Below, piece after piece: positions 49,594 to 57,979 of a DNA stretch of 64,000 nucleotides. Numbering within the stretch: position 1 is the first letter of the stretch; every line of letters begins with the position of its first letter. Source of the stretch: Methylomonas rosea (lineage in GTDB: Bacteria > Pseudomonadota > Gammaproteobacteria > Methylococcales > Methylomonadaceae); the NCBI RefSeq assembly GCF_024505055.1, contig NZ_JANIBL010000003.1:1-64000 (forward strand), given 5' to 3'. The notes under the pieces are model-generated. The model saw only the letters and a list, made by a program, of their open reading frames with translations, was not told the DNA's origin and searched no databases. Position numbers and translations under genes: made by a program.

Positions 49594-49956
49594 CTAAATC
49601 CTCTCAGACACATTAGCCATAATGGTGATCTTACTTTCACCATCCCCCCATCCAGCTGGATCGCCGGAGCGAAACGCTTGCGACATCATGTACACCTGGC
49701 CGCTGGTCAAGCGGATCGTCACGTCCTCGTTTTTGATCGCGTTGATCGCGTCCAGATCCACGCCGGCCTGGATGTTGATATTCAACTCCAGCACCGCCGG
49801 CTTATTGCCTGTCAAAAATCCACCGTCTTCGGCCAAGCGGCCGGCTCTGTGCTCGCGCGATTCGCCGGACGGGGTAAACGTGCCCGGCTGGGCGGCCAGC
49901 GGCAGTTTGCCGATGGATGGCACCGAGACGGTGCGGATGTTATTTAATTCAGCCAT
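49594..49956 (-). CDS. tail tube protein gpM
   Basis: 120 aa, the Mu gp40 size. GFLTGNKPAVLELNINIQAG and DVTIRLTSGQVYMMSQAF are typical of Mu tail tube proteins. Forms the inner tube that the sheath contracts around. Confidence 0.9.
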   Translation of the reverse strand: MAELNNIRTVSVPSIGKLPLAAQPGTFTPSGESREHRAGRLAEDGGFLTGNKPAVLELNINIQAGVDLDAINAIKNEDVTIRLTSGQVYMMSQAFRSGDPAGWGDGESKITIMANVSERI

Positions 49957-49994
49957 GGTTTAAATCTCCCATAAAGTGCGTTTAACCTGTTTGT

Positions 49995-50071
49995 AAATCC
50001 CCCTTTGTCCCCCTTTGTTAAAGGGGGAGATAATTCCCCATCTTTGGCAAAGAGGGGGCAGGAGGAGATTT
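49995..50071. repeat. inverted repeat pair (AAATCCCCC family) between sheath and tube
   Basis: Two arms in opposite orientation, each with AAATC at its outer end and a C-rich/G-rich stem with TTTG(T)TAAA or CTTTGGCAAAG centres, almost touching. Same family as the arms around the DUF559 gene. It ends immediately before the sheath stop codon. Confidence 0.75.
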
Positions 50072-51535
50072 TTAAACCCGCTTAACAAACTGCGCGCGGC
50101 CAGCCAGTATTTTGAATGGCGATAACGGCACAGGGGTATCGCGGAAATTGAAACGGCTGGGGTTGTCCGGGTCTTGTTCGACAAACAAATTCGCTTTGTA
50201 GTACGCGTATTTTTGGCACCAGCCATATTCGCGCACCAAGACGTTCTGATAATGACTCAACAACAGCGACGTGACCGAGTCTTTGGTGGTAATGCGCAGC
50301 CCAGGCTTATAGCCCTCGTTGGTCTCCGCCGCTGCGGTGCCCGTAAAGGCTTTTTTGGCCGCCGCGATTTGCGTTTCGCGGATGCGGTCCATCACCTCCG
50401 GCGCGTTGATGTCCAGATATGCATCATCCTCGCTGCCGTCCGGCTTGTACTGGTGCATCGTAATCAAGCTTTTGATGTAACAACTGCCGTCTGTGCCAAC
50501 TTCCATCACCGACATACCCTTGAAGAGCAAGCTGTTGGCCGTGGGGAAATCATCGTGATAGGTCACACCAATCATGCCGGTCAACAGTACCCCTTCAAGA
50601 GACTCGACAGGGTTGTTGTAGATTTGCGGGCCGGCGGCCGCTGCCAACATCGCAGCCCCCTCCCAGGTAGTAGTCGGGTTAATCTCCAGCGACAGATCGC
50701 AAATGTGTTCGTAGTTTTTGGTTTCGCCAAATGCCATCGCCGCCGCCGCGTCGCCCCGGTGCGTGGTAAACGCTCTAAAACCGGCTTGAACGGGCGGTTG
50801 ATAGCGGCGTTGACTTTCGGTGTGCCAGGCGGCCAACGTAGCAGCATCGTTAATGCCTAATGCTACGTAGCGATAGCGGCGGTTACTGCCGATCAATACC
50901 GGCAAGTTGCCGGGAGCCGGATCGCCAGTGCCGCCCGTCATCGCCGCCAAGGTCAAGCCCAGGCCGGTCGGTTTGATTTCGCCGTATAAATTGAGGCGAA
51001 TATCGATATTATTGCCGCAGGTGCCTTTGTGGCGACAAGTCAGAGTCACTACGCTGGCAACTGCCGCAGCCGTGACGGGGATGTCCAAATCGGTAAATGC
51101 CGCAGCAATAGCCGTGGCGATTTGGGCAGTAGTCATCGCGCTGGTAATGCCGACGCTGATCAATTTGCCGGCTACATATAATGATAGTGTGCCGTCAACC
51201 GTCGCCACCGCAGTGACGGTAATGGTACCGGTCGCGGCCACGCCGGCACCGTTGTCTGCATAAGGCAAGACATAAACATCAAAAAACTCATCTACCGCCC
51301 GATAACGGGCCGCCATTTGCGCCAGCATCGAGCCTGCGCCGAATTTTTGCTGAGCATCAAACACGGAGGTAATCCTAACAACCTCGCCCGCCGGCGCTGT
51401 GCCGGCCGATAGTTTTTGCCCGACCAGCAGCGCAGCGGGTATATCCGCGCCCAGACTGGCCTGACTGCTGTCAATCTCGATGTAAACGCCGGGATAGCGC
51501 AGCGCTGCCGGAATGTAATCAAATGCCATCGTCAT
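50072..51535 (-). CDS. tail sheath protein gpL
   Basis: 487-aa contractile sheath subunit. It begins MTMAFDYIPAALRYPGVYIE with the Mu L-type N-terminus and has SLLLSHYQNVLVREYGWCQK at the C-terminus. The ATG at 51535 overlaps the gp37 stop (ATGA), which is why the long upstream extension is rejected. Mu's small gp38 gene, normally between gp37 and L, is missing. Confidence 0.93.
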   Translation of the reverse strand: MTMAFDYIPAALRYPGVYIEIDSSQASLGADIPAALLVGQKLSAGTAPAGEVVRITSVFDAQQKFGAGSMLAQMAARYRAVDEFFDVYVLPYADNGAGVAATGTITVTAVATVDGTLSLYVAGKLISVGITSAMTTAQIATAIAAAFTDLDIPVTAAAVASVVTLTCRHKGTCGNNIDIRLNLYGEIKPTGLGLTLAAMTGGTGDPAPGNLPVLIGSNRRYRYVALGINDAATLAAWHTESQRRYQPPVQAGFRAFTTHRGDAAAAMAFGETKNYEHICDLSLEINPTTTWEGAAMLAAAAGPQIYNNPVESLEGVLLTGMIGVTYHDDFPTANSLLFKGMSVMEVGTDGSCYIKSLITMHQYKPDGSEDDAYLDINAPEVMDRIRETQIAAAKKAFTGTAAAETNEGYKPGLRITTKDSVTSLLLSHYQNVLVREYGWCQKYAYYKANLFVEQDPDNPSRFNFRDTPVPLSPFKILAGRAQFVKRV

Positions 51536-52020
51536 AATGCGGGTGCTCCTATGTAAACCAGGCCACTGTAGGGGCCGGGGTCGGGTAAATAATTGGTGAT
51601 CAGGGCGTTGAACTCGTAACGGTCGGCCCAGTAAATGTCCTGTGCGGTGTACTCCAGCACTTTGCCGCCTTTGAATTTGATCGGTTTCAGGTCCGGCTCG
51701 ATCTCCCAGCCTTGCAACAACACGCGCACCGCATCGCGGTATGCCAGCAGCACATCGTCGGTTTCGCCGGCGCGCTGAGTGCGGATGTTCTCGATGGCAA
51801 TCACTGCGTCGAAGCCCAGCGTGATATTCGCGGCGCGGGCCTCGGCATCCAGCTCGTCGGATTTGTCGGCGGCTCGGACCAGCCACACCGCCGGCAACGG
51901 CAATGCGGTCGGTTCGATCTGTGCGTATTCGGCGGCCAGGCCGAAGTCGCGGAACCAGGCATGAGCAAAATCGGCCGGCTTAGACTTGATGTGATCGAGG
52001 ACGGACGTCAGCGAGATCAT
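51532..52020 (-). CDS. Mu gp37-like protein (DUF1834)
   Basis: 162 aa, DUF1834 family, head-tail joining region in Mu. VLLAYRDAVRVLLQGWEIEP and YTAQDIYWADRYEF are recognisable. Its ATG overlaps the gp36 stop (TAATG). Confidence 0.88.
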   Translation of the reverse strand: MISLTSVLDHIKSKPADFAHAWFRDFGLAAEYAQIEPTALPLPAVWLVRAADKSDELDAEARAANITLGFDAVIAIENIRTQRAGETDDVLLAYRDAVRVLLQGWEIEPDLKPIKFKGGKVLEYTAQDIYWADRYEFNALITNYLPDPGPYSGLVYIGAPAL

Positions 52021-52523
52021 TACCAGTCCTCAATAACAGCCGACGTGCCGCCGTAACGGCGAGACGCGCTCTCAAACTGCACCAGATCATCAGACACAAC
52101 CGGATCGAGCGGCCCGGGCGGTGGCGCAGGTACCAAGTCCAGCTCGCCGCGCTTGAACATCTTGATCATGTCCATCACGCCATCGTAAGCCCGCTGCACT
52201 TCCGCGGTCATCCGTTCAGCGCCTTGCAGATAAAACAGCGCAATCGTGGAGACCATCCGGGCTAACAAACTGGTTTGGGTGCCATCCGGCACACCGGCGC
52301 TGATCAATACCTGGTCGGCATCGGCCAGCGCTGTGTCAATAGCATCCAATGCCGCCGCCAGCGCGGTTTGCTCAGCGCTCGTATAACCGGTCAAGTCGCC
52401 GCCATCGATAGCCACGCGTAGCGCGTCCTCGGGTGGCATGCCCATGTCAGCCGGCACCGCCAACTGCGCCAGGCGGCGGGCGTTGGTGCGGGCTAACAGA
52501 TCGGCACGGGTGGCGAAGGGCAT
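52020..52523 (-). CDS. Mu gp36-like protein (DUF1320)
   Basis: 167 aa. DUF1320 family: ATRADLLARTNARRLAQLA and YDGVMDMIKMFKRGELDL. Head completion or connector component. Start overlaps the gp35 stop by one base. Confidence 0.9.
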   Translation of the reverse strand: MPFATRADLLARTNARRLAQLAVPADMGMPPEDALRVAIDGGDLTGYTSAEQTALAAALDAIDTALADADQVLISAGVPDGTQTSLLARMVSTIALFYLQGAERMTAEVQRAYDGVMDMIKMFKRGELDLVPAPPPGPLDPVVSDDLVQFESASRRYGGTSAVIEDW

Positions 52524-53197
52524 TACTCAGCCGCCGCTTGGGTTTTGATTTGGCTCCAGGCTTGGTCGCGCTCGACGGCCATTACTCTGAAACCGGTCAG
52601 GACAGTAATCGCATCGATCACCGGCTTGCCATCGCTCAACCATTGCTCGGAATTGTTGGGGTCGAGCTGACCGATGGCGGCCTTGATGGTTTCCATGCGC
52701 GTGTCGGCTGTTACCGTTTGCGCCGCTTCGGCAGCGGATAACTCGGTCCCGCTTTCGGCCGTGCCGGCCTGATCGGTCGATAAATCAGCGCCATCGGTTG
52801 CGGTGGTATTGTTTTCGGCGGCGACGGCGACATCGCCAACCCTGCCGTCAGTAACAGTATCGATAACATGGTCGCCCTCGTTGTTAGTCGCGTCGGCATT
52901 GGGCACCGGGGATGCAGTACCGGTTTCGGTTCCTTCCGCCGCAGTCTCCCCAGTCGCTTCGCTCTCAGGGTGGATTGTAAGGTCTCCAGCGGTTTCAACA
53001 GCGGCTTGAACAGTCGCGGCCACTTCCACCAGCACGGTGGGCGTATCGCTGACTTCCAGATACGGATCTTCTTCCAACGCTGCGCGGGTGGCGTCGTCGA
53101 TGTCGATCTCTTTCCAATCGCGGGTAAAACGTTCGGCGCAACGGTCGCGCTTTTCCAAATCGGTGCGCAGATTCACGCGGACATAAACTTTTGGCAT
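52523..53197 (-). CDS. Mu gp35/HI1506-like protein
   Basis: 224 aa with a short N-terminal FluMu-type domain (VYVRVNLRTDLEKRDRCAER), a long Thr/Ala/Glu/Asp-rich disordered middle (about 65-170) and a C-terminal segment LDPNNSEQWLSDGKPVIDAI typical of HI1506-like proteins. The ATG at 53197 has GGAGAC eight bases upstream; the longer reading enters a palindromic repeat. Confidence 0.85.
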   Translation of the reverse strand: MPKVYVRVNLRTDLEKRDRCAERFTRDWKEIDIDDATRAALEEDPYLEVSDTPTVLVEVAATVQAAVETAGDLTIHPESEATGETAAEGTETGTASPVPNADATNNEGDHVIDTVTDGRVGDVAVAAENNTTATDGADLSTDQAGTAESGTELSAAEAAQTVTADTRMETIKAAIGQLDPNNSEQWLSDGKPVIDAITVLTGFRVMAVERDQAWSQIKTQAAAE

Positions 53198-53212
53198 ATC
53201 AGTCTCCAAATT

Positions 53213-53250
53213 ATGCTCCCTCTCCCATTGGGAGAGGGCCGGGGTGAGGG
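53213..53250. repeat. single CTCCC-type palindromic repeat
   Basis: CTCCCTCTCCCATTGGGAGAG with a GGGCCGGGGTGAGGG extension, the same family as the pair at 47641-47727. It sits between the capsid gene and gp35. Confidence 0.65.
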
Positions 53251-53264
53251 TTATCAATCAGAAC

Positions 53265-54161
53265 TTACGCAACCCAAGGGGTAACCAGCAAATCAACTTT
53301 TTTGTAGTTGATATTGGTCTCGCCGGTCGCCAGGCGATCACGTAACAGCAGATTTTCCGCCGCGACACGATTGGTTGGGCCGCAGACCAGCAAGGTCGGT
53401 ACCGTGCCCAGCTTGATACCGCCATCCCCCACTTGGCTCAACATGCGGTTGTAAAGATCGGCAAAGTTGGTCGCATCCAGCGTGGCTTTGGAGCCGTAGC
53501 AGCATTGCCAAAAGCCATACGCTGCCGCACCGCGCCAACGACCGCCGAAACTGAACACGTCGTTTTCGAAGACGTTGGTGGACTGGTTGGGGTTGGTTTG
53601 GGATTCCAATGTTGCCGGCACGCGCTCTTGCAAAATTAAAGCGGGCGCATTCGGCGAAAACAGATACCAAGGCGCGCCGGCGCCGGCCTGAATGTTGGAC
53701 GTGGCGGTTACAGTGCCGGTGCCGTCGGTGTTGGCATACACCGGGTGATCGGTATCGAAGAAAAACTGGTCGTCGTAGCAGTTGGTAGACCAGCCGGCCA
53801 ATAGCGCGGAGAACATGATCTCATCCATCAGCCGGGCCGCTGCTTCGCCATGGCCGTAAGCCACGGTAGCGTAATGGCCGAAATCATCGTCTTCCACGTC
53901 GGTACGCTGTACGTCAATCGTCGCTTCGTACTTGTCGTTGGTGACGGTGTAGGCCTTTTCGGCGATGGCTTTATGCAGCCGCGAACCTACCCATTTGCGG
54001 AAGGATGGCCATTGAGTCAACCAGGCATAGGTGCTGCTTTTGCTGGTGGATTTCATCAGCCGGGCAATCATCTTCCAATTGCTGGGGGTTGCGACCAGGC
54101 CTTTATCAAAATTGGCCTGGAGCGTGGTTTTTAACGCGTCGATTTGCGCTTGTGTCAGCAT
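53265..54161 (-). CDS. major capsid protein gpT
   Basis: 298 aa, Mu T family, HK97 fold. MLTQAQIDALKTTLQANFDK at the start, TDVEDDDFGHYATVAYGHGE in the middle and LGTVPTLLVCGPTNRVAAEN near the end are conserved. AGGAG lies six bases before the ATG. No N-terminal delta domain, as expected when scaffold Z is separate. Confidence 0.93.
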   Translation of the reverse strand: MLTQAQIDALKTTLQANFDKGLVATPSNWKMIARLMKSTSKSSTYAWLTQWPSFRKWVGSRLHKAIAEKAYTVTNDKYEATIDVQRTDVEDDDFGHYATVAYGHGEAAARLMDEIMFSALLAGWSTNCYDDQFFFDTDHPVYANTDGTGTVTATSNIQAGAGAPWYLFSPNAPALILQERVPATLESQTNPNQSTNVFENDVFSFGGRWRGAAAYGFWQCCYGSKATLDATNFADLYNRMLSQVGDGGIKLGTVPTLLVCGPTNRVAAENLLLRDRLATGETNINYKKVDLLVTPWVA

Positions 54162-54197
54162 CGTATGCTCCTAAAGTCAGGTAATCGGTGCCGGCGG

Positions 54198-54659
54198 TTA
54201 GCGGGCGTGTTTTTTCTGCGCGGCCAGGAACTCTTCCTCGCTCACGCCCATTTTGTCGGCAATTGCCTTTTGTTCGGCGGTCAATGCCGCTGTGCCGACC
54301 GTATGGCCGTCGCCGGCTTGGCGCTGAGTGATCGACAGCGGGCCGCTGGTTTCAAGATATTCGGTCAGCGCCGCGACGGATTGTTTTTCCGCCCAGGGTT
54401 TCAAAGCTGGAGCCAAGCGGCCATCGGTCAAGGCGGCAGTGATCAAGTCGGTTTTTTGCTGGGTTTCGGCGGCGGCTTTGGTGTCGTTGATTTGCTTGTT
54501 CAACGCGGCCAGCTCGCCTGTCAGCGTGTCGCGCTCGGTAGTGAGTGCGGCCAGCTGGGTTTTCAGCGTGTCGCGTTCGGCGGTGAGTGCCGCCACGGCG
54601 GTTTCAGTGTTGGCGTGCGTCACGCGCAGCGCGGCCAGTTCTTCTTGCGGGGTAGCCAT
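54198..54659 (-). CDS. scaffold protein gpZ, internal start within gpI
   Basis: 153 aa in the same frame as gpI, starting at Met180 (MATPQEELAALRV). GGAG lies nine bases before this ATG and resembles the gpT start site. Mu also expresses its scaffold from the 3' end of gene I. Confidence 0.75.
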   Translation of the reverse strand: MATPQEELAALRVTHANTETAVAALTAERDTLKTQLAALTTERDTLTGELAALNKQINDTKAAAETQQKTDLITAALTDGRLAPALKPWAEKQSVAALTEYLETSGPLSITQRQAGDGHTVGTAALTAEQKAIADKMGVSEEEFLAAQKKHAR

Positions 54660-55196
54660 ATCGGTATGCTCCGGGTCGGGTAGGGAAAAGCGTTTGGTCA
54701 GGGTTGCCAGTTCGCCGGCGTCTAAATCATCCAGGCCGTCGATGGCGGGGGTATTGGTTAAAGCCACGCTGATCACATCCAGCACCTCGCCGGTGCCGCT
54801 GTAGTACCAAAACACCGCACTGATGTAGCGATACTCTTTGTCTGTGATGCGTTGCTTTGCAGTTTTTGTCCAGTCCACGCCAACGGCGTACAGGCCTTTG
54901 CCATCGCGCCATTGCATGTCATGAAACCAGCCGGCGGCGATAACGGGCTGGCCGTTCCACTCGCTGCGCAGAGATTGATGCTCGTAGTCGATGAGGGTGT
55001 CGTTCTGGCGGTCGCGCAGGCGCTGAATCACGCTAGCGGCAATCGTGGCGTCCAACAGCCAGGCATCGCAATCTTCCGGCCTGCCATCTGCTGCACGGAA
55101 AGGACCGACCGGCAACAAATGCGCTTCGCCGGGCACAGCGGCATCGGCAGCTATTTCGAATGCAAGCGATGCAAGTTTGACGGCGGGTTTGGACAT
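54198..55196 (-). CDS. head maturation protease gpI
   Basis: 332 aa. The N-terminal protease (about 1-160) has DYEHQS (His73) and the C-terminal SVALTNTPAI block of Mu I proteases. The C-terminal part is the scaffold, with coiled coils built on TAERDTLKTQLAALT repeats and a helical tail. It processes the scaffold during capsid assembly. In Mu the capsid module is preceded by lysis and packaging genes; here only two small genes precede it. Confidence 0.9.
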   Translation of the reverse strand: MSKPAVKLASLAFEIAADAAVPGEAHLLPVGPFRAADGRPEDCDAWLLDATIAASVIQRLRDRQNDTLIDYEHQSLRSEWNGQPVIAAGWFHDMQWRDGKGLYAVGVDWTKTAKQRITDKEYRYISAVFWYYSGTGEVLDVISVALTNTPAIDGLDDLDAGELATLTKRFSLPDPEHTDMATPQEELAALRVTHANTETAVAALTAERDTLKTQLAALTTERDTLTGELAALNKQINDTKAAAETQQKTDLITAALTDGRLAPALKPWAEKQSVAALTEYLETSGPLSITQRQAGDGHTVGTAALTAEQKAIADKMGVSEEEFLAAQKKHAR

Positions 55197-55324
55197 GATG
55201 ACCCCAAAAAATCAGTTGAGGCCATTGTCCGGATTTGGGGCGGGGTTGATCAGGCTGGAAATGTTTCCGGGGGAGTGGTGTTAGTATTCGAAAGGATTCG
55301 CCTAGTAACGCAATTGGAAACCAG

Positions 55325-55370
55325 CCAAAACCCCGTTTAAAAACGCGCAGGCGCGTTTAAAGATTTTGGG
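55325..55370. repeat. long inverted repeat upstream of gpI
   Basis: Nested arms CCAAAA/TTTTGG and TTTAAA plus ACGCGC/GCGCGTTTAAA around a tiny loop. It lies in the gap between gpI and the small gene at 55407, where Mu has its PI late promoter region. It may be a terminator or a regulatory stem. Confidence 0.5.
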
Positions 55371-55406
55371 GATAGGCAATGATGGCGGGATTTTGTTTAA
55401 CGGGGC

Positions 55407-55616
55407 TTAGCGGGGCTGTATTTCGATTAGGCCAACTTTGACAATTTCCCAGCCTAACATTTTCAATCTCTCATCAAGCGTTCCGCGAAAACGTTCACGA
55501 TGCGCGCCGTCCATAACTTTTGTGGCCACTTCTTGGCGTATCACTCCGGCATAATCTGGCAGATACACTCGTCCATACTCGGCACTGTTTGCAGCGACAA
55601 TCCAAATTTCTTTCAT
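55407..55616 (-). CDS. small hypothetical phage protein
   Basis: 69 aa (MKEIWIVAANSAEYGRVYLP and following), soluble. GAGG lies eight bases before the ATG. No recognised family. It is 13 bp downstream of the DUF3850 gene and shares its direction. Confidence 0.65.
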   Translation of the reverse strand: MKEIWIVAANSAEYGRVYLPDYAGVIRQEVATKVMDGAHRERFRGTLDERLKMLGWEIVKVGLIEIQPR

Positions 55617-55629
55617 ATTATTTCCTCAG

Positions 55630-55887
55630 TTATAAGTCGAAGGTTGGGTCTATGATAGACATCCCAAACACGACGTAGTCAGACTTCTGCGCAAAATTCA
55701 GTACATACGTGATTTTTGCCATTATCTCCCGGCCTGTCGCGATGCCGCTGATTTGATCACATTCGTGAAGTATCACGGTGTCGCCCCTCTGAAAGCCTCT
55801 GTCGCGATTATTGCGTATTTCAAATAGCTTTTCATGGCGCGCGGTGGCTTCAAAGAATGCTGGATATGTTTTTAAGTGATGAATCAT
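55630..55887 (-). CDS. DUF3850 (ASCH-like) protein
   Basis: 85 aa. MIHHLKTYPAFFEATARHEK, FEIRNNRDRGFQRGDTVILHE and the IMAKITYV strand are the DUF3850 signature, a compact PUA/ASCH-like fold expected to bind RNA or nucleotides. Start supported by GGAGA ten bases upstream. The longer frame runs through the terminator at 55906 and is rejected. Confidence 0.85.
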   Translation of the reverse strand: MIHHLKTYPAFFEATARHEKLFEIRNNRDRGFQRGDTVILHECDQISGIATGREIMAKITYVLNFAQKSDYVVFGMSIIDPTFDL

Positions 55888-55905
55888 CTGTGTCTCCGTG
55901 TGAAT

Positions 55906-55932
55906 TAAAAAAGGCCCCGTCTCGTGGGGCCA
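55906..55932 (-). terminator. intrinsic terminator after the Mor-like gene
   Basis: On the minus strand GGCCCC and GGGGCC pair around ACGAGAC and are followed by TTTTTT. It ends the middle transcript before the late genes. Confidence 0.8.
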
Positions 55933-56038
55933 TGCCGATCGATGCGCCGGCGGGAGGTAATTCGCCGGATCGACTGCGGGTGTTTTTTTCACTAGCTCAC
56001 CGCCCGCTGGAGCCGTGCCGCCTGTGCGGCTTGTTCGG

Positions 56039-56743
56039 TCAATCGAATAAACTCATCTGCCGGTCGTCGGTTTCGCCCTCGCGGCGGATGTTGGTAATCT
56101 GGCGAACGGTCAGGTGATACGCGCGAGCTTGTTTAGACGCGCTTTGCCAATCTTTGTTAGCGTTGATTAATGCATTGCGGTGACGAATCCACAATTTGTC
56201 GATCTTGGGCACGCTGAACCGGTCGTTGCTGTCCAGATGCGGTGCCAGCTCGACGCGCAGGCGTTGTAGTTCATCCCGGCTGAGGCCAAGCGCGAAGGTG
56301 TAATGTTTTGGCAGATTGATCACCAAGCCACCCCATTCCCGCAGCCATTCCTGGGCGCGGCCATAGCCGAGCGCCCGCACCACCGCCCGCAAGACGGGCG
56401 GCAGGTTTTGCAGTGTATCGGCGTCATCGTCATCGTCCAGCGGCTGGACGGATGATGCAGGACATCTATTCGCGATTTTGCGGTTTTCCCAGGCAGGCAC
56501 TCGCACATATCGATTAGCCGTGCACAACGGCTCTAACTCGTCAATCAGACGCGTGGCCTCATCGTCCGCGAGCGAAATCTGCAATGCGGCCCGAGGATTG
56601 TCTCGCGCCGGAACGTACACCCAGCCGCCGCCAAACTCGGTCACCCATTCCTGGGCGCGGCCATAGCCAAGCGCCCGCACTACCGCCCGCAAGACGGGCG
56701 GCAGCGTGGCTAACAGTTCTGGGTCGACGTTGGGCAAATCCAT
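56039..56743 (-). CDS. Mor-like transcription activator with duplicated N-terminal domain
   Basis: 234 aa, about twice the Mor/C length. The Mor dimerisation segment LPPVLRAVVRALGYGRAQEW occurs twice, around residues 14 and 114, 100 residues apart. Only one C-terminal helix-turn-helix follows (SKQARAYHLTVRQITNIRRE). Mor and C activate middle and late Mu promoters. The DNA of the two copies is nearly identical over 60 bp, so the duplication is recent. Confidence 0.85.
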   Translation of the reverse strand: MDLPNVDPELLATLPPVLRAVVRALGYGRAQEWVTEFGGGWVYVPARDNPRAALQISLADDEATRLIDELEPLCTANRYVRVPAWENRKIANRCPASSVQPLDDDDDADTLQNLPPVLRAVVRALGYGRAQEWLREWGGLVINLPKHYTFALGLSRDELQRLRVELAPHLDSNDRFSVPKIDKLWIRHRNALINANKDWQSASKQARAYHLTVRQITNIRREGETDDRQMSLFD

Positions 56744-56744
56744 T

Positions 56745-57197
56745 TTAGCGGGCCATCCAGGCTTTGAGTGCTTCGATGATGGTCTGCAGCTCTTCGCTCG
56801 TCAGGCTATCCAGGTCGGGGACGTTGTGCGCGGTTTGTCTAGCGCAAAATGCCAGCAGCGCCGGGCGACCGGCGTTGTTGACCTTGCCTGCCGTGCCCAA
56901 CTTGCCCCATAGCTTAACCACCATGCCGATCTGCGGCGATACGACCTTCGGACGACTTGACGCCTGGCCGTTGTAGGTTTTATGGCGCGGCCAGCCGCGT
57001 GCGGCGTAGTCGTCCAGCACTTGGCCGAGCTGCGGCACGTTCAGCGTTTTTGCGCTGATATGGCCGTTATGCTCGGTGGCGCCATGGCGGGCTAGCACCG
57101 TGCGGTGCATGTCATCATCCCAACCGGGCAGGGTTTTTTCTGCCCAGGTTTTGGCGATGCCGACCAGCGTCAGATAGTGTTTAACTAAGTCGCTCAT
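56745..57197 (-). CDS. Mu gp16-like regulatory protein (DUF1018)
   Basis: 150 aa. SAKTLNVPQLGQVLDDYAAR, PQIGMVVKLWGKLG and LDSLTSEELQTIIEALKAWM are typical of gp16/DUF1018, a small protein found upstream of Mor in Mu-like phages. Overlaps the small gene before it by 4 bp. Confidence 0.85.
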   Translation of the reverse strand: MSDLVKHYLTLVGIAKTWAEKTLPGWDDDMHRTVLARHGATEHNGHISAKTLNVPQLGQVLDDYAARGWPRHKTYNGQASSRPKVVSPQIGMVVKLWGKLGTAGKVNNAGRPALLAFCARQTAHNVPDLDSLTSEELQTIIEALKAWMAR

Positions 57198-57442
57198 ATT
57201 TTTTGACCGGATGGGTACGGCAACCCAAAAGGGCGATCAATGTCTTTATCGGCTGGCGGAAACCCTGATGGTTTCCTCTTCAGCCTATCTTGCGCCTTAT
57301 CGGCTAACTCGTCGGCTTCGTCGTCATACTTGGCAGCGGTGGCCATGTCATCGTTATACGCGGCGCGATTGTCGGCGCGGGCAGCGCTCTCGCGCAGGCG
57401 ATTGGCACGGGCGCGTAATTCATCTATGCGTTGCTGAGTCAT
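57194..57442 (-). CDS. small hypothetical early protein
   Basis: 82 aa with an Arg/Ala/Asp-rich helical body (RIDELRARANRLRESAARA) and a short Pro-rich tail. Starts at the gam stop (TAATG overlap) and overlaps the gp16-like gene. No function known. Confidence 0.75.
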   Translation of the reverse strand: MTQQRIDELRARANRLRESAARADNRAAYNDDMATAAKYDDEADELADKAQDRLKRKPSGFPPADKDIDRPFGLPYPSGQKI

Positions 57443-57951
57443 TACACAACCTCCTGCTCGAACGGCACCACGGCGAAATCCTCGACGCCGCTGTTGATAG
57501 TGATGCCGGCAATGCCTTGTACAGCTTTTGGGTCGGCCAATACCGCTTCCTTGTTCAGTTCGTCCTTGGTGCGGATAAAGCGGCTCAGACCCAGGTTACG
57601 TAGGGTTTCCAGCACCTTATCGGCCGAGCGCAAACCCACGCTAGGCGGTCGCTGCCGCCAGGACACCTCGCCGGTGATCAGGTTGGCAGTTTTGCCGCCG
57701 TCTTTGCACAGGTCGGCGCGGTTGGCTTCGCACCAGGTTTGAATACCCGTCAACAGGCTATCGACGCGGGTTTTTAGCGCTTCTATTTGGTTTTTGCGAG
57801 CGTCGGTGATAGCGGCGATTTCGTCATTCAGGTCGGTTTCCACGCGAGTCAGCTCGCGCTGGGTATCGCCAAGCAGACGAATGGCCGCCTGGGTTTGCTC
57901 TTTGTCTTGGCAGACGTAACTGGCTGCCGGGGCTTTGTGTTTTTTGGCCAT
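57442..57951 (-). CDS. gam: host-nuclease inhibitor Gam
   Basis: 169 aa, Mu Gam family, Ku-like double-strand end protector. LGDTQRELTRVETDLNDEIA, TANLITGEVSWRQRPPSV and IRTKDELNKEAVLADPKAVQ are characteristic. It protects the transposing DNA ends from RecBCD-type nucleases. Confidence 0.93.
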   Translation of the reverse strand: MAKKHKAPAASYVCQDKEQTQAAIRLLGDTQRELTRVETDLNDEIAAITDARKNQIEALKTRVDSLLTGIQTWCEANRADLCKDGGKTANLITGEVSWRQRPPSVGLRSADKVLETLRNLGLSRFIRTKDELNKEAVLADPKAVQGIAGITINSGVEDFAVVPFEQEVV

Positions 57952-57979
57952 GTTTGGCTCCTATGATTGTGTAGTTTGC

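Noticed and set aside
49995..50071. Repeat pair as a simple terminator of the sheath transcript.
   Set aside because: The same arms occur inside hsdS and beside the DUF559 gene with no terminator role; a termination effect is possible but not the best explanation of their origin.
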